Assembly: GCA_038373865.1 (NCBI GenBank)
Contig: JAXGGA010002995.1
Location: 1-64,000, forward strand
DNA length: 64,000 nucleotides
Reading direction: 5' to 3'
From: Uloborus plumipes
Taxonomy: Eukaryota > Arthropoda > Arachnida > Araneae > Uloboridae
Below the pieces are notes generated by a model that had not been told where the DNA came from, ran no database searches, and was given only the letters and a program-made list of their open reading frames with translations. A program made the translations under genes and the position numbers. Shown in pieces: positions 45,573 through 57,204 of this stretch (positions within the stretch are counted from its first letter, which is position 1; each line of letters begins with the position of its first letter).

Positions 45573-47330
45573 ATGTCCGAAATTCTGTCAAAACAGGCAA
45601 AAATTAGGCAATTATCAGACTCCGTAAATGTAGGTAGATTTAAATTTGAAGAATTATTTGTATCGGAAAAATTCAATGAAAAAAGGGATAAGTGGCATAA
45701 ATCTTGTATCTTGAGGTATAACAGTACAAAAGTCAGAAGAGCTGAAGAAAGAAAAAGAAAGGAAAACTTTGAAAAGTGCCACGTAAGTAAACATTTTGAA
45801 GAGCAGACGAGAAAGAAATGCACTTCATCCTTTCCAGATTTGTGTTTCTTTTTTTGATAAGCCTGGTGAAAATAGACAGGAGTTACATCTAGTTCTGACG
45901 AAATCAGTTGACAAAAAATACGAAATTGCGTGTTGGTAAAAGCAGACAGTACGCTCACTGCTGACATAATAGCTCAAGAAGGCAAGTACCACCGTACTTG
46001 CATTCGTAAAACTTTACTTGTCACTTTACTTAATCTTCTCTCAAAACTTTACTTAATCACTCATGAAGGACAGCAAATGATTGTTCTGAGGAAAATATTT
46101 ATTCACGAATTGAATTAATTGCCTTACACCGAGTAATTTCTTACTTGCAAAATCTTAGAGTTAACAAAGGTGATAAGTATCCAATTTTCAGAATATTCGT
46201 TCTACTAAAATATTATTCTGGAGGAATAGAAGACTTATGCTACAACAAAATTTATCAATCGAAAATAAATCTGCTAATGATGTTGACAATACCGGGCTTA
46301 GAGCAAAGATATTATCACACTTCGGACATGGACATATGCATGCAGAGAAATCAGGCTTTGAATATGTTTTAGTTTGTAAAGGTAAGTGAATCAATATGTG
46401 TCTCCAGTACTAACAATTTCGAAGATGCTCTCGCAAGTGACATGATAGTGAATTCCACTAGGACATGCATTTGAAAGTCAACTGCCAGCGTCGAAGGCGG
46501 ATTTGAAAAGCCAGCAAGAAACTGTTGATCCTCTTCTTCCGTCCTTTTAAATAACTTGTTATATGGTACTTGCAATATTGATGGTCTTCCTTCTCAACCA
46601 TTACTTGCAATTTGTCAGTTGTATTTAATATGAATATATATATATACTTCAAACAAATTAACAAAGCAAACTATCAACCATCAAGTAAACAAGGAACAAC
46701 CAATACCTGTTTATTTGGCCATTAAAGTACACGAACAGACTAGAAGAAAAAGTCTTGTTGACATAACGCATATTTTGGAACTTTTCATTTCTTACCCAAG
46801 GCTTCTAAAGATTTCTACTGGACTCTGCAAAGCATCAGTTAAACAAATTGATAAATATAAAACTACATTTCCCTCACATTTCAGGATCTTTGTTTTTACA
46901 CCTGCCGCGCACGATAATTTTTATTATAACTCTAGTAGTACAACAAACAAGGACTTTTTCCATATAACAAGCATTTCATTGTTTCAGCATGTGCCATTTC
47001 AGCAGCAAGGCTCAAAAATTCCTCTTGTATTTCCCGAAATACCATCTTCTAAAAAGGTCGCTCAGTTACCACATCAGGTATATCATTATTTGTAAAACCA
47101 GCATATCTTTCAGTGAAGGAACCACCACAATCTAATTTTGATGGATTAAATAAGTCAAAAATGCTTTTCATAGAAACTAAATTAACAAATGAATTCTTGA
47201 AAGAGGTGAAATGTCACGCATGTCAAATTTACGTCACGCAAGTGTAAAACAAACTGCTCTCAAAAACTTGTTGGTGCTTCAAAAATGGACTGTGTGCACC
47301 AATGTATAAATTCTGCAATGGAAAATGTTG
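45573..47330 (+). pseudogene. Broken copy of a large uncharacterised repeat-borne protein family
   Basis: Successive short frames on the plus strand line up, in order, with what I recall of a long uncharacterised protein that occurs in many copies in arthropod and cnidarian genomes. 45573-45857 has WHKSCILRYNSTKVRRAEER. 45930-46118 has IIAQEGKYHRTCIRK. 46145-46372 has LRVNKGDKYPIFRIFVLLKY and an HFGHGHMHAEKSGFEY part in a neighbouring frame. 46715-47095 has KVHEQTRRKSLVD, NSSSTTNKDFF and FPEIPSSKKVAQLP. A terminal cysteine-rich segment near 47210-47330 (KTCWCFKNGLC, CNGKCC) resembles a CXC-type domain. Many stops and frameshifts make it dead. No terminal repeats were found, so how the family spreads is unknown. 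The family match is from memory, not a search. Confidence 0.6.
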
Positions 47331-47404
47331 TATATCTATGTAAATTACTAGCCAGTTCAATTACGAAAAATCAGCTTGTATATAGCCATTACACATAATC
47401 ATTG

Positions 47405-48470
47405 TATATGAGTGATTCTACGATCAATGCGTTTTTTGTGTCCCCAAAGAAAAAATAATCTGTTTAATTTCACACTCATTATATCACTAGTAGCCGCTAT
47501 TTTTATAATTGTAGTGGTAAGGGCCAGACGAAATTTAAATTTTTGGGGGGTTTATCGATACCAGGGGAAAATGCTTTGCCAGGGGAGTGACACTATTGGC
47601 GGAATTCTGGTTTATTTACAATTATTTCACTTATTTTTCGGTGTAAAATTATAGTATGGACTCATTTCTATGAGACCTGTATTAAAAAAAAATGTTCACG
47701 TTGTAATAAAATGAAAAAAATTAATCCTGAAAACACGACATGTTGCATACAAGTCGCACCGCAGATCCCAAATAAAAATACTTCCCGCATTATTTACGTT
47801 CATTCAAATTGCTTTCACAGGGGCAATTAGGATTAAAAATAAAATTAATTATGCTTATATCACAGTTTTAATGTATATTTACCCTTTTTTTTAAACAAAA
47901 ATGCCAGGGGAGTGACGCCAGAGAAGTGACAAAATCACACATTACCTATAAAAACAGCATCACGCGTTCTTCTTACCAGAACTTCAAGTAAACCGTGATG
48001 TCTGCACACAATAAGTATTACATTGTACATACGCATACTTATGTAACGATGAAATATCAAAAGTTATACTTACCAGGGGAAATACTACAGCGACTGGCGC
48101 AGTAGGCTTTGAGACACTTTCAACAAGAACCGATGCAATAATATTCGAATTTTTTAAAAACCTCTTAGCTTGCTTTTAACTTTACTCCGTATTACACTGG
48201 TTATTCGCAATCAACATCATTCTTATGCATTTTTTATACTAAATTTCAGTCTTTGAAGTTCGCCAGGTGGAGGTGACACTGTTGATATGGCCCGTTGAAA
48301 AGTGTATTTTTTTTTTAATAATAATAAATATTTTTTCAATGTTTACTGATGAAATTGGTTTCTCTGTTAATGTAAGTGTATGATTATGGCAAAAAACATT
48401 ATGCCACGTTAGCAAAAATTGAGCGTCGAACATGTTTGTATAAAAACTAGTATTTGGACAGGCCAGGGAG
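47405..48470. mobile_element. Possible motif-array element (GCCAGGGGAGTGAC)
   Basis: GCCAGGGGAGTGAC occurs at 47578 and 47903, with shorter relatives at 47559 and 48072 (ACCAGGGGAAA), 48262 (GCCAGGTGGAGGTGAC) and 48462 (GGCCAGGGAGT). The pattern of a repeated GC-rich motif in AT-rich DNA resembles 1061-2779. Ends are uncertain; GAGTGATTCTACGATCAATG at 47409 may be one. Confidence 0.4.
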
Positions 48471-49514
48471 TATACATTTATGACTATTTTCGGCTATAAA
48501 TGCTAAAATAAAATAATTACAGTGAATTAATTGGGTGGTTCATATAAAAGATAATAGTCTGTAATGCTTCAGCATGCAAAAACATTATTAAAATCAGTTT
48601 TACATGAAGTTTTTCCATTGGCCGTCTGAATTCAAATAGCGTAGAATGACCCATATAATTGCTTGCTCATATTTATATTGAAATTCAGTTGTTTCTTTTG
48701 TTATAAAGGGTTACTTTTCAATAACAGCACAATATGAAAAGTAGTAGAGAAGTTGCTTAATTAACACTAAACTTTTTATTACACCAATTTTTTTTTTCTT
48801 CTCTCATCTTTTAGAGAGAATAAACTCCTCAAATCGTTTAATGAGAAAAAAACTTGAAATTTGTTTTAAAGCTTTTTCTTTAGAATTTCGCAGTTGTATA
48901 AAAATATGATCGTGCCTCCCCCTCCACCCTATTTTATAGGTGCAAGCGTAACTTATGATCCTGCTGAATGTGAGTGAAATTTCCATGACATTGCGTATTT
49001 TTTTTCAAAATGTTTGAAGTTTTTTTTATTGCTTTTTTCGTCCATAAAGAAAACTGGTTTTATTTTAATTAATCAAAGATAAATATTCCTTCTTAAGGAA
49101 CAATTCAAACGGGGTTTTTTTTTTAAAGTTTTGAAAAAGTACTAGTTTTGCTTATGATTTTTAATTTCTGTTTTTATTTTCAGTTTTGCAATACATTTTT
49201 ATGAGTTAGTTTTAAAAAATATGCTCGGGTTTTCCAAAGTTTCGGATTTTTGGGGTTCGGATTGCTGGGATTTTAATGCAATTAAATTGTTTTTCTTTAA
49301 TATAGTGCTTTCAGATACATAGTTGGACACCCTTAAACCGGCCCCTGAAAACAATTTGGAAGATTTTGATCAATTTCAGTTTTTTAGAAAAAAACGAATT
49401 TTTAATGAGTACTATTAAAATTAATCGGTTTTAAGCTATTTTGACGGTTTTCTAATCTTTGTTTAACATAATTGAACTCTAATAAGATGATAAAAAAGGT
49501 GTTTTTTGAAAAAG

Positions 49515-49702
49515 AAATAAGAAAAGCAATTTCGGACTTTTTGACCAAAAATGGCCGCCGGAGGGGTTTGGGTGGGGATTTCGGAATGGCTCCCCTTCTA
49601 AAAATGTTTATAAATACATTTTCTACATACACACCAACTTTCATGCTTTTATCACAAAATGCAGTTTCCGGCTATATTTTGGACCATAGCCCCTCTACTA
49701 TA
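49515..49702 (-). repeat. Dispersed repeat, copy 2
   Basis: Reverse complement of the 44410-44600 repeat, including AAATGGCCGCCGGAGGGGTT and GGCTCCCCTTCTAAAAATGT. Confidence 0.75.
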
Positions 49703-49844
49703 GGGCTCCACATCAGCAGGAAGCCGATCGAAACCGAAAGTAGAAACCGAAAATCCGGTTACTTTGAATTTAAAGGAAATGGAAAGCACGCGGATTTTCG
49801 GTTTCTGTCTTCGGTTTCTGTGGATTTTCTGCTGATTTGGAGCC
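49703..49844. mobile_element. Near-palindromic MITE (GGGCTCCACATCAGCAG)
   Basis: A 142-bp element. The left end GGGCTCCACATCAGCAGGAA pairs with the right end CTGCTGATTTGGAGCC. Internal CGAAACCGAAAGTAGAAACC also pairs with GGTTTCTGTCTTCGGTTTCT, so almost the whole element is a hairpin. The target duplication is unclear. hAT is the likely superfamily, by inference. Confidence 0.7.
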
Positions 49845-49849
49845 AGGTC

Positions 49850-52017
49850 CTAAGAGATCTTTTTTTTGCAGTCTTAGTGCGATTCCGCAATGTGGTATCC
49901 ACTCTTCCATGAACCAATATTAAGGCGAGGATGTCCGTTGCATGGAAAATTTTGACAAAAATTTTTACAGAAAAATTGTAAATTAAAATAACCTTTTGTT
50001 TTGCTAAAAATTATAAAAAAACAAACCTTTTAAAACCTATTAATTGCAACAAAAAAAATCACCAAATTTTTTAAACTAAAAAATCAGTAATGTTTTTTTT
50101 TGTTTCAAAAAGCCAGGGGTGCAAGTCCCACTGTTGGCAAACTCATACCTTTATTTCAAATCACGAAATCTTTCCCCCTTGTTATGAATTAATTTTTAAC
50201 GGATGTAAATCGAACAAATGGTTTTGATAAATTTAAGCAAATAGAAATCTTCTTTAAAACGACATTTCAAAAATAAACCACTTAATATTTTCTGCATTAG
50301 AACTTCCGTTTGAAAATGTAAGAGATTATTTGCTTACGTTAGAAAAAATATCAAAACTAAGACCTAAATCGTGCCATAATGCTCTGAGAAGAAAATGAGC
50401 CACAAAATAAGTGGATTTAGTTCATTTCCTAAATGCCTAAGCTTTTAACCACGTTATAAACGTAAAATATGATACCCCGAAGCTATCAGTAGGTGTCAGA
50501 TACATTATCTTCCTTTTAATACCGCACTATTATTGCAAACCAATTTACGAAATTTATGCAAGTGGTAATTTTTGAAGTTGTTTTTAAGGTGGCTAATATT
50601 TTAAATTGAAGCAGTATTTATGCCATGGAAATTTCCACCGGTGAACATTAGAAGAAAATAGTGACGTGGGCAAAGAATAAAATCCCAATTTGGCATTTTA
50701 TATGAGATCCCGAAATAACAGAATATTTTAAGTGGATTTTAAAAAAGTTTGAAAATGAGAGCGCTTTTTAACAGAATAAAATACTTCTTTTCTTTGAATC
50801 GGGCTGAATTGCGATAAGGAGTTTTAGGAAATACTTTTGAACGTTAATCTGATTTATCGGTATTTTTATGTATCTGAAAATCTGCTTTATTCTAAAGCTC
50901 ATGCTTGTGGTAATTTAGCCTCGAGTTGGACTATTGCCCAATCAGAGGCTCCCGATGAGCGGTCACAAGAGGTCATTGTAATCTCCCCAAAAATTTTCTC
51001 TTTCGGCGAATTTTATCTCATAATTCGGCAAAATTCGGTGATAACAATGAGGTGCTTCGTTTTTTCTAAATTCGTTTTTGCCGCAGTTTGCGTTTTTTGT
51101 CAGTTTTTGTTTTGATAATGAAAAGAAGCTCTTTTCTTTTTCATGTAGATGCTGTCTGATTTTTTTTTGGTAAAACCTTCCGCGTATTTACGCATGCGTT
51201 AGGACTTCTCTGATCTTACCAAAATAGGGGAATAACAAGAAGCATTTTGAGCCGTATCAAACTTAGAACGATGCTAATTTCAAATATATAGTTTAGTTGA
51301 ATATGTCAAAAGAATAACAAAGATGCAAGTTTTAAATTGAAAACTTCGTAAAGTCCCCTCGCACAACCTATCACCCCTTTTTTAAGTGGAATGGTTCCCG
51401 AGTGCGAGGCGCGGCTTTCACGGACGGAGAGTAGTTAGCACAAGACAACAACCTACAGCAGAGAGGAAGAAGCCCGGAGTTTTCTGAACAAAATTTTCTT
51501 CCAAAGTACAATAAAATAATAAGTTGACCAGTGTGGAGCTGAAATTAGCCACACTAGAAAATGAAAATTTAAAAGAAAATGAAAAAAAGTTTTTTTTAAG
51601 GTTGAGTGAATTATCAACCTAAGTTATTGTATTAAAGAAACAAGAAAAAAAGCGTTGCTTTGTAAAGTACAATTGAACTTCGTTAATTCAAACTTGCTTA
51701 AAACGAATTGCTGCTAAGACGAACCGCATTTCCGAGATCCGCCTTACGGTTTGTAATGTGTTGTTTGAATCGGGTTAGACGAACTGATCTGAAAGATCCC
51801 TTGGAATTCATTTTAACTAGATTACACTATTTGTTAGAGCTAATTTGAAACGGCAGAGTAGTATTAGTATCCTGTTGAAACTTTTACTTTTTTTCAAAAT
51901 ATTTAATCTTACAATATTAATTCAAGTATATCTACTATACCTTGAAGAAAAAATAATAAATTGAAGAAAAGCTTTGTAGTCCATTACAATTAAATGTTTT
52001 TAAAAGATTAAGAAAAA
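49850..52017. other. AT-rich stretch, one pogo relic, no gene
   Basis: 51672-51800 (GAACTTCGTTAATTCAAAC, CTAAGACGAACCGCATTTCC, ATCGGGTTAGACGAACTG) is a Tigger-like relic. 51400-51470 is locally GC-rich. A short frame near 51523-51612 reads like a coiled coil (VELKLATLENENLKENEKK) but ends at TAA and has no context. Confidence 0.45.
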
Positions 52018-52041
52018 AAAAGAAAGAAAGAAAGAAAGAAA
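52018..52041. repeat. (AAAG)n microsatellite
   Basis: Five to six AAAG units following an A tract. Confidence 0.9.
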
Positions 52042-52087
52042 GTCCTCACTTTTTGCCGATTACTTTCAATAAGGGTTAAACTATACA

Positions 52088-52551
52088 TCTACTTATATTA
52101 AAAACTGAGTATCTTTCTAACTATCTTTCTAACTATCTTTCTAACTATCTTTCTTTCTAACTATCTTTCTTTCTAACTATCTTTCTATGTCACGCTTCTT
52201 TCTCCTGAACGCCAATGAACTGAAAGTCGAATCAGGTACCGATAGATAGGTAATTTTTCAAGCTTCATTAGTTTCAATCTATATAATTATACGATTTTAA
52301 TTAGCGAAGATATCAATTAATAAGTAGTCAAGTTTAAAGCGATTAAGCCTAATAAATGATTAAATATGAAATCCATTCTTGCATTGCAAAACGTGGTTGC
52401 CATGCCATGAAACAATAATAAAAATGAAAATGAGAATTTTGAATGAAGGCTTAACTAAATCAAACACGAAACTCATAAGCGGGCGACTTACATAGTATTT
52501 TTATCGCTAGCTACTTGTAATATTTTGAAACATTCATTTGTTGAAGAGCCA
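52088..52551 (+). mobile_element. Helitron, type 2, first half of a composite
   Basis: Starts after A as TCTACTTATATTAAAAACTG. A (CTTTCTAACTAT)n microsatellite fills 52112-52188. The body includes GAACGCCAATGAACTGAAAG and GATTAAATATGAAATCCATT. It ends GAAGAGCCA at 52551, where a second Helitron 5' end begins. It lacks its own 3' hairpin. Confidence 0.8.
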
Positions 52552-53140
52552 TCTACTTATATTAAAAACTGAGTATCAATGTCTGCTTTTTCTCCTTTGA
52601 GCGAGCTGAACCAAGGGCGGATCCAGCTTCTGGTTAAGGAGGGGGTCATTTTCGGAAAGGGGGGGTCAAAGTGCAATTTTTGTGCAAAAATGGGGTGGTT
52701 TGGCAGTTTTTTCGTAAAATAAGTCCCAAAAATGCAATTTTTTGCTATATTTGGTCGGTTAAGGGGGGGGGGGGTCATGATCCCCATGACCCCACTCTGG
52801 ATCCGCGCCTAAGCTGAACTTACTGAAACTTTCCTCACCATCTTGAAGGCGCGAAGCATCTCAATAATTCGAATGATTTTTTTTATACAGGAAAAAAGTA
52901 AAGGCGTGAAGCGCCTGTTAGCGAGCCGCCTTGGCGGGGAGTAGTTTCTTGACATTTTCCTCACTACTTTCAGGGCACGAAGTGCCCGTGCAACGCCGGG
53001 CCACGTTCGTGGTACGTCTTGAAATCGAATGAACATTAAATTATATCAAATAAAACTTCAGAATGAGGTAAAAGTTAGAGAGGGGGGACGTTATGCATCA
53101 ACATGCCGCAGGAAGCTAATCTAGCTGCCCTGGCAGCTAG
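52552..53140 (+). mobile_element. Helitron, type 1, second half of the composite, with hAT insertion
   Basis: Starts TCTACTTATATTAAAAACTG (52552) and ends CTAG at 53137-53140, followed by T. The 3' hairpin TAGCTGCCCTGGCAGCTA is nearly perfect. An internal hairpin-like block GTGCCCGTGCAACGCCGGGC lies near 52982. It is disrupted by the hAT MITE at 52612-52811. No Rep/helicase coding, so non-autonomous. Confidence 0.85.
52612..52811. mobile_element. hAT-type MITE inserted in a Helitron, 8-bp duplication
   Basis: A 200-bp element beginning CAAGGGCGGATCCAGCTTC and ending CTCTGGATCCGCGCCTA, flanked by perfect AGCTGAAC duplications (52604-52611 and 52812-52819). The homologous Helitron at 36068-36486 has a single AGCTGAAC and no insert, confirming the event. 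Related to 15976-16304, 54056-54250 and 54345-54817. Confidence 0.93.
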
Positions 53141-54055
53141 TATTATTTAAATGGTGCATTAATAAACTGTTTCTGAATTAGAATTTCGTTTGCAGACATT
53201 AATCGTAATACCTACGTTGCTCTCTGTGCAGCGTACCAAACGCAGATTACTATTTACTTCGCTTAGTTATTTACCAAAGTAAGAAGCCGAGCAACTGGTA
53301 CATTTAGGTCACTGAGAATGTCATGAAGCTTCCACTAAGATGACAATGAAATAATCCGAAGTTTACGCTGTTAAACGCGATTAACGAAGCAGGGAATGCA
53401 GTGGTGATGTTCGCATTTCAAGTCCAAGTATCTTACTCACTTTCATATTAAAAGTGATGTTTGGGGAACGGCTTTTCTCTGAAGCATATTGCTCACTATT
53501 TTCTTGGGCTTAATTGTGCTAAGCATTTAATGGATAATTTACTTGCAATGTTACAGTTTGAGTTTCGTGTTTTTTGGACGGTTTCCCAAAAAGTTAAAAG
53601 TTTACATTTTGGACACTTGAGTCTCCATGAAATTTTAAATTGCTCGAACTATCAACCCAACGTGACTTGGGTTAACTGTTCAGTTTAGAGTTTCAGGAGA
53701 ACAACTAATTAAATAAGATCATCTGTGTATAATACAAAGAGGTTCCCTGCACTTCGATAAAATTTTAATGTTAGAGAGATTTTGTCTAAGCAAGCATTTT
53801 TATTTCGACCCTGTGTGAGCGCAATGCAAGTAATAGATCGCTATACAGCACTGCATTCTGCAATAGTGTTTTTTTCTTTTCACTCATCTTTTCACACTAT
53901 TATGCAAAAGGCGGACATACATTTTATGGATCCTGAGTTCTGTGGTAAATTTTAATTTATCAGGGTTAGCAGGTAAATGGCGTACAAACACAGTGTCCTT
54001 TATATATCCTCACAGCCCTGCAAACAGAATTCATATGGGCTTAGGTCTGGTGGCC

Positions 54056-54250
54056 CAAAGGTGGATCCAACTTCTGGTTTAGGAGGCGGTTAAAGAGCAA
54101 GTTTCGTGCATAAAGGGGTGTGTGGTGAGATTGTTTCGAAAGTTAAGTTGTAAAAAATGCAATTTTAGGTTATATTTGAGGGCTCAAGAGGAAGTGGGGG
54201 GGGGGGTCATGTCTTCCCATGGACGCTCCCCCCCTCTGGATCAGAGCCTG
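54056..54250. mobile_element. hAT-type MITE, decayed
   Basis: Starts CAAAGGTGGATCCAACTTCT and ends CCCCTCTGGATCAGAGCCTG; the interior is similar to 52612-52811. The flanking octamers TGGTGGCC and TTGTGACT agree at 5 of 8 positions, consistent with a decayed duplication. Confidence 0.7.
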
Positions 54251-54344
54251 TTGTGACTTGGAGGGAGGGGTATAACAAAATGCTTGATTCCCTCTTTCTT
54301 AATTGTCATTTTTGACTAACTGAATAATAAATATCAATTGGGAC

Positions 54345-54817
54345 CAGGGGCGGATCCAGAAATTTTTGTAAGGGGGGGGGGAGTCAAGTTTCAGTGCGCT
54401 AGTGCAAAATATTATCAGTTAAGTGGAAGGAAAATGAATCATGTAATATTTAAACCTTCTTTAAAATACTACACGGGATTGCATAGCTAGTAATATTTTC
54501 GTAATATTCTGTTAAATTACCATTTATTTATTTTGGTAAAAATGTGTCATCAGGAAATATATAAATTTTCAATTTATAAATTGTCTTCATGTAATCAATA
54601 CTAGAATTTAAAATTTTTTAAAAATAAGATTCTCGAATAAAATTCTTAAAAAAAGCTGAAATTAAATTTAGCATTTTTAATACACCATGCATGAATAAAA
54701 TTTGCTTCAAAAAGAGCAAGATTGATAATGGTTGTGCAACTAATAAAATGAGTTTCGCATCACAGGGGGGGGGGGGTTCAGCTGACCCTTTGACCCCCCC
54801 CCCCCGAATCCGCTCAT
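54345..54817. mobile_element. hAT-type MITE, longer relative
   Basis: A 473-bp element starting CAGGGGCGGATCCAGAAA and ending GAATCCGCTCATG. Flanking octamers ATTGGGAC and ATAGTGAC match at 6 of 8. Long poly-G runs near the left end (54367) and in GGTTCAG (54766), and poly-C before the right end, are typical of the family here. Confidence 0.75.
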
Positions 54818-55859
54818 GATAGTGACGCATACGATAACACGCAGAGGCATCTAGTGGTAGCCAATCGAAACGTTACAACTCGCTCTCTCATCCCGTTTCC
54901 ACTAGATAGTTGTTGGTCCAATATTTTCAAATCAATAATCTTATGAAACCCCACCATTCTCTTTGAATCATCCTGTATATCTAGATAAATTCTGCGGCTT
55001 AGAAAATACAATCGAGTTACTTCTCAAAAGCATGAGAAGGGATCGAAAATCAAGAGAAGTTCTTCAAATGAAGATAGTGATTAGTAAAAAACCACTGAAT
55101 AAAAACTTTTCCTTCACCAAAAGACAAAAAGAGTAGGACAGAAGTGTTTCTTTCGAGAATGATATATTAAGAAATACTATATAACAAGGGAATTACGTTT
55201 AGAACAGAAATTTGTTTTTAGTAATATCCAGCATCTATATCTTATGCAGTGTAATTATTTATCAAAACTAAACTGAAGAAACCTTCAGCTAAAACATAAG
55301 AAGGAACAAAAAAACGAGTTGCTTAAAAACCTTCCATTAGTATTATCATTAAAGCTACATCGTAAAAAAAGGTTGCTGTTCTTTCCAATTTACGGAATAA
55401 AACTTTAAAGCAAAGCGCCATTTGGCATCAAGCATTGGAACATTGTGCTTTATGGATAAAGTTTTTATCTTTCGAGAAGAAGCCAGTTAAAATTCTAGTT
55501 TCTTTGAAATGATGCAAGTTTCTATTATTTTTTATTTTAACGACCGTAGTTGCAATAGCAGAAAGTTCTTATAACAAAGTTCATGGCTAGGATGATGCGA
55601 ATGCTCTTCTAAGAAAATTATTACATTAGTAATATTAATTGCAGAGACGCCATGAATTTTAAAGTATAAAAATTGTTTCATAAAATAATAAAAATAAATA
55701 ATGGACTGATATTCAGACCTTTCTTTTAAGTTTATTCATTGACATATCTCAGTTTTTTGTTGAATTGATAAATTTTCATTGCAGTTTGATTAATATAATA
55801 GCAATAGAAAAGGCAAAAAAAATAAAAAAAGATCCACTAGCATGAAACTTATAGGAAAA

Positions 55860-56053
55860 GTTGTGAAGACGATAACTTTGTTTTATTTATCTCAAATACA
55901 AACAACGAAGAACGAGAAATTATTTGTCCAGTATGTACCTAAATATATGCTGATCCTCAAGAAGAATACTGTCGGCAGTGCTTATTCTGTAATTTATGGT
56001 GGCATGAAGTCTATTCAAGATATGAAGATAAAATATTTACTGACCATTGTTAA
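55860..56053 (+). pseudogene. Transposase C-terminal PHD-like zinc-finger relic
   Basis: In the frame of codon 55886-55888 the translation runs FISNTNNEEREIICPVCT, one in-frame stop (TAA), then EEYCRQCLFCNLWWHEVYSR and KIFTDHC followed by a stop at 56051-56053. The C-x2-C ... C-x2-C-x4-H ... C pattern with WWHE is the C-terminal zinc finger found on several arthropod DDE transposases of the pogo/Tigger and piggyBac groups. The upstream part is Lys-rich and no catalytic domain is readable. Motif-bearing sequence (GTCATCTTGCCCCG) begins 112 bp downstream and may be the end of the same element. Confidence 0.6.
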
Positions 56054-56162
56054 AATAAATAATTCTTACGTTTTAGTGTTATTGTTTTGCACAAAAGTTC
56101 TAATTATGCATACTAAATGCTCCGGAAATACGAATGTATTTATTCATGTAATTTAAGCGAAG

Positions 56163-56395
56163 TTGTCATCTTGCCCCGAACTAAAAGTCATCTTGCTCTG
56201 GTAAGATGACGAAAAATTTCCTTTTCCAAAAATGACACGATTTGTCATGAAATTTCAAAATAACTTTTATGTTATTCACGTAGCTTTATTAAGGTTCGTC
56301 TCAAGAATTTCATATAACAAAGTATCAGTTGACAATTTTTTTCACACTCATGAAAAAAAAAAAAAAAATGTTTAAAGACGTCATCTTGCCTCGTG
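56163..56395. mobile_element. Motif array GTCATCTTGCCCCG, probable transposon end
   Basis: GTCATCTTGCCCCG at 56165, GTCATCTTGCTCTG at 56188, the inverted GGTAAGATGAC at 56200 and GTCATCTTGCCTCG at 56380. The layout matches the repeated motif of 1061-2779. The exact terminus is not determined. Confidence 0.45.
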
Positions 56396-57204
56396 TTCTC
56401 CTAATTAGAACTATTTGTATTATTTTTCGAGTAAACTGTTTCAACAAAGGTGAAACATTCTATTTTTTCCAAAATGTTCAGTTACTTAATTACAGTACTC
56501 AGCCCAGAATATGTGAGTGATGGACTGATTTCAGTTATATGCATTGAATATGAATACTGTACTGAACTTACATGACCCCGATACACGGTAGACGAGACGT
56601 TGCGCTGTTATTTTTAAACTTAAATTTTGTAGCATAAAAAACTTCCCTCCTCTATTTTTTATATTATTTATCAATCTCATTCCTTGCAAAAAATATTTTT
56701 ATGTATAAAAACTGCATCTGAGAGACTGAAATTATTTTTTCAGCAATACAGTGAAGTAATTCTGAAAAACAGTAAGCAGTGCGCCATTTATTCGTTCTGT
56801 GGTCATTATAATCATTCGTGATACCTTCTTTTTGTATTTTGTTTCGACATAATGATTTCATTTCTCTTATCTCCAGTGCTTTGAGAAATCTCTATCTTCC
56901 TGGGAATTATTTGTATTTTTCTTTTATGGTTTTTTCGCTCCGCACGTTGAAACGAATTGCCTCACGCTTTCTTGAAAAGTATCTTTTCCAACTCATGTTT
57001 CTAGGCAACAGTTCAAAGATTCAAGGACAAATACTTCTTTCTTCACGGTACTATTTTATTAAAAAGTAAATATTTCTTTAAATCATCTATATTTGCCATC
57101 AGTCTATGTTTGCCATTATGAATGCTTGTTGATTTGATCATCGATTACATTCTGTGTTTGTTTGAGGATTATACTAATTGGCACCCATTAAGAGTGCCAT
57201 CAAT

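Noticed and set aside
49472..49912. 146-codon open frame as a gene
   Set aside because: It runs across a dispersed repeat (also at 44.4 kb) and a near-palindromic MITE, so the coding appearance is accidental.
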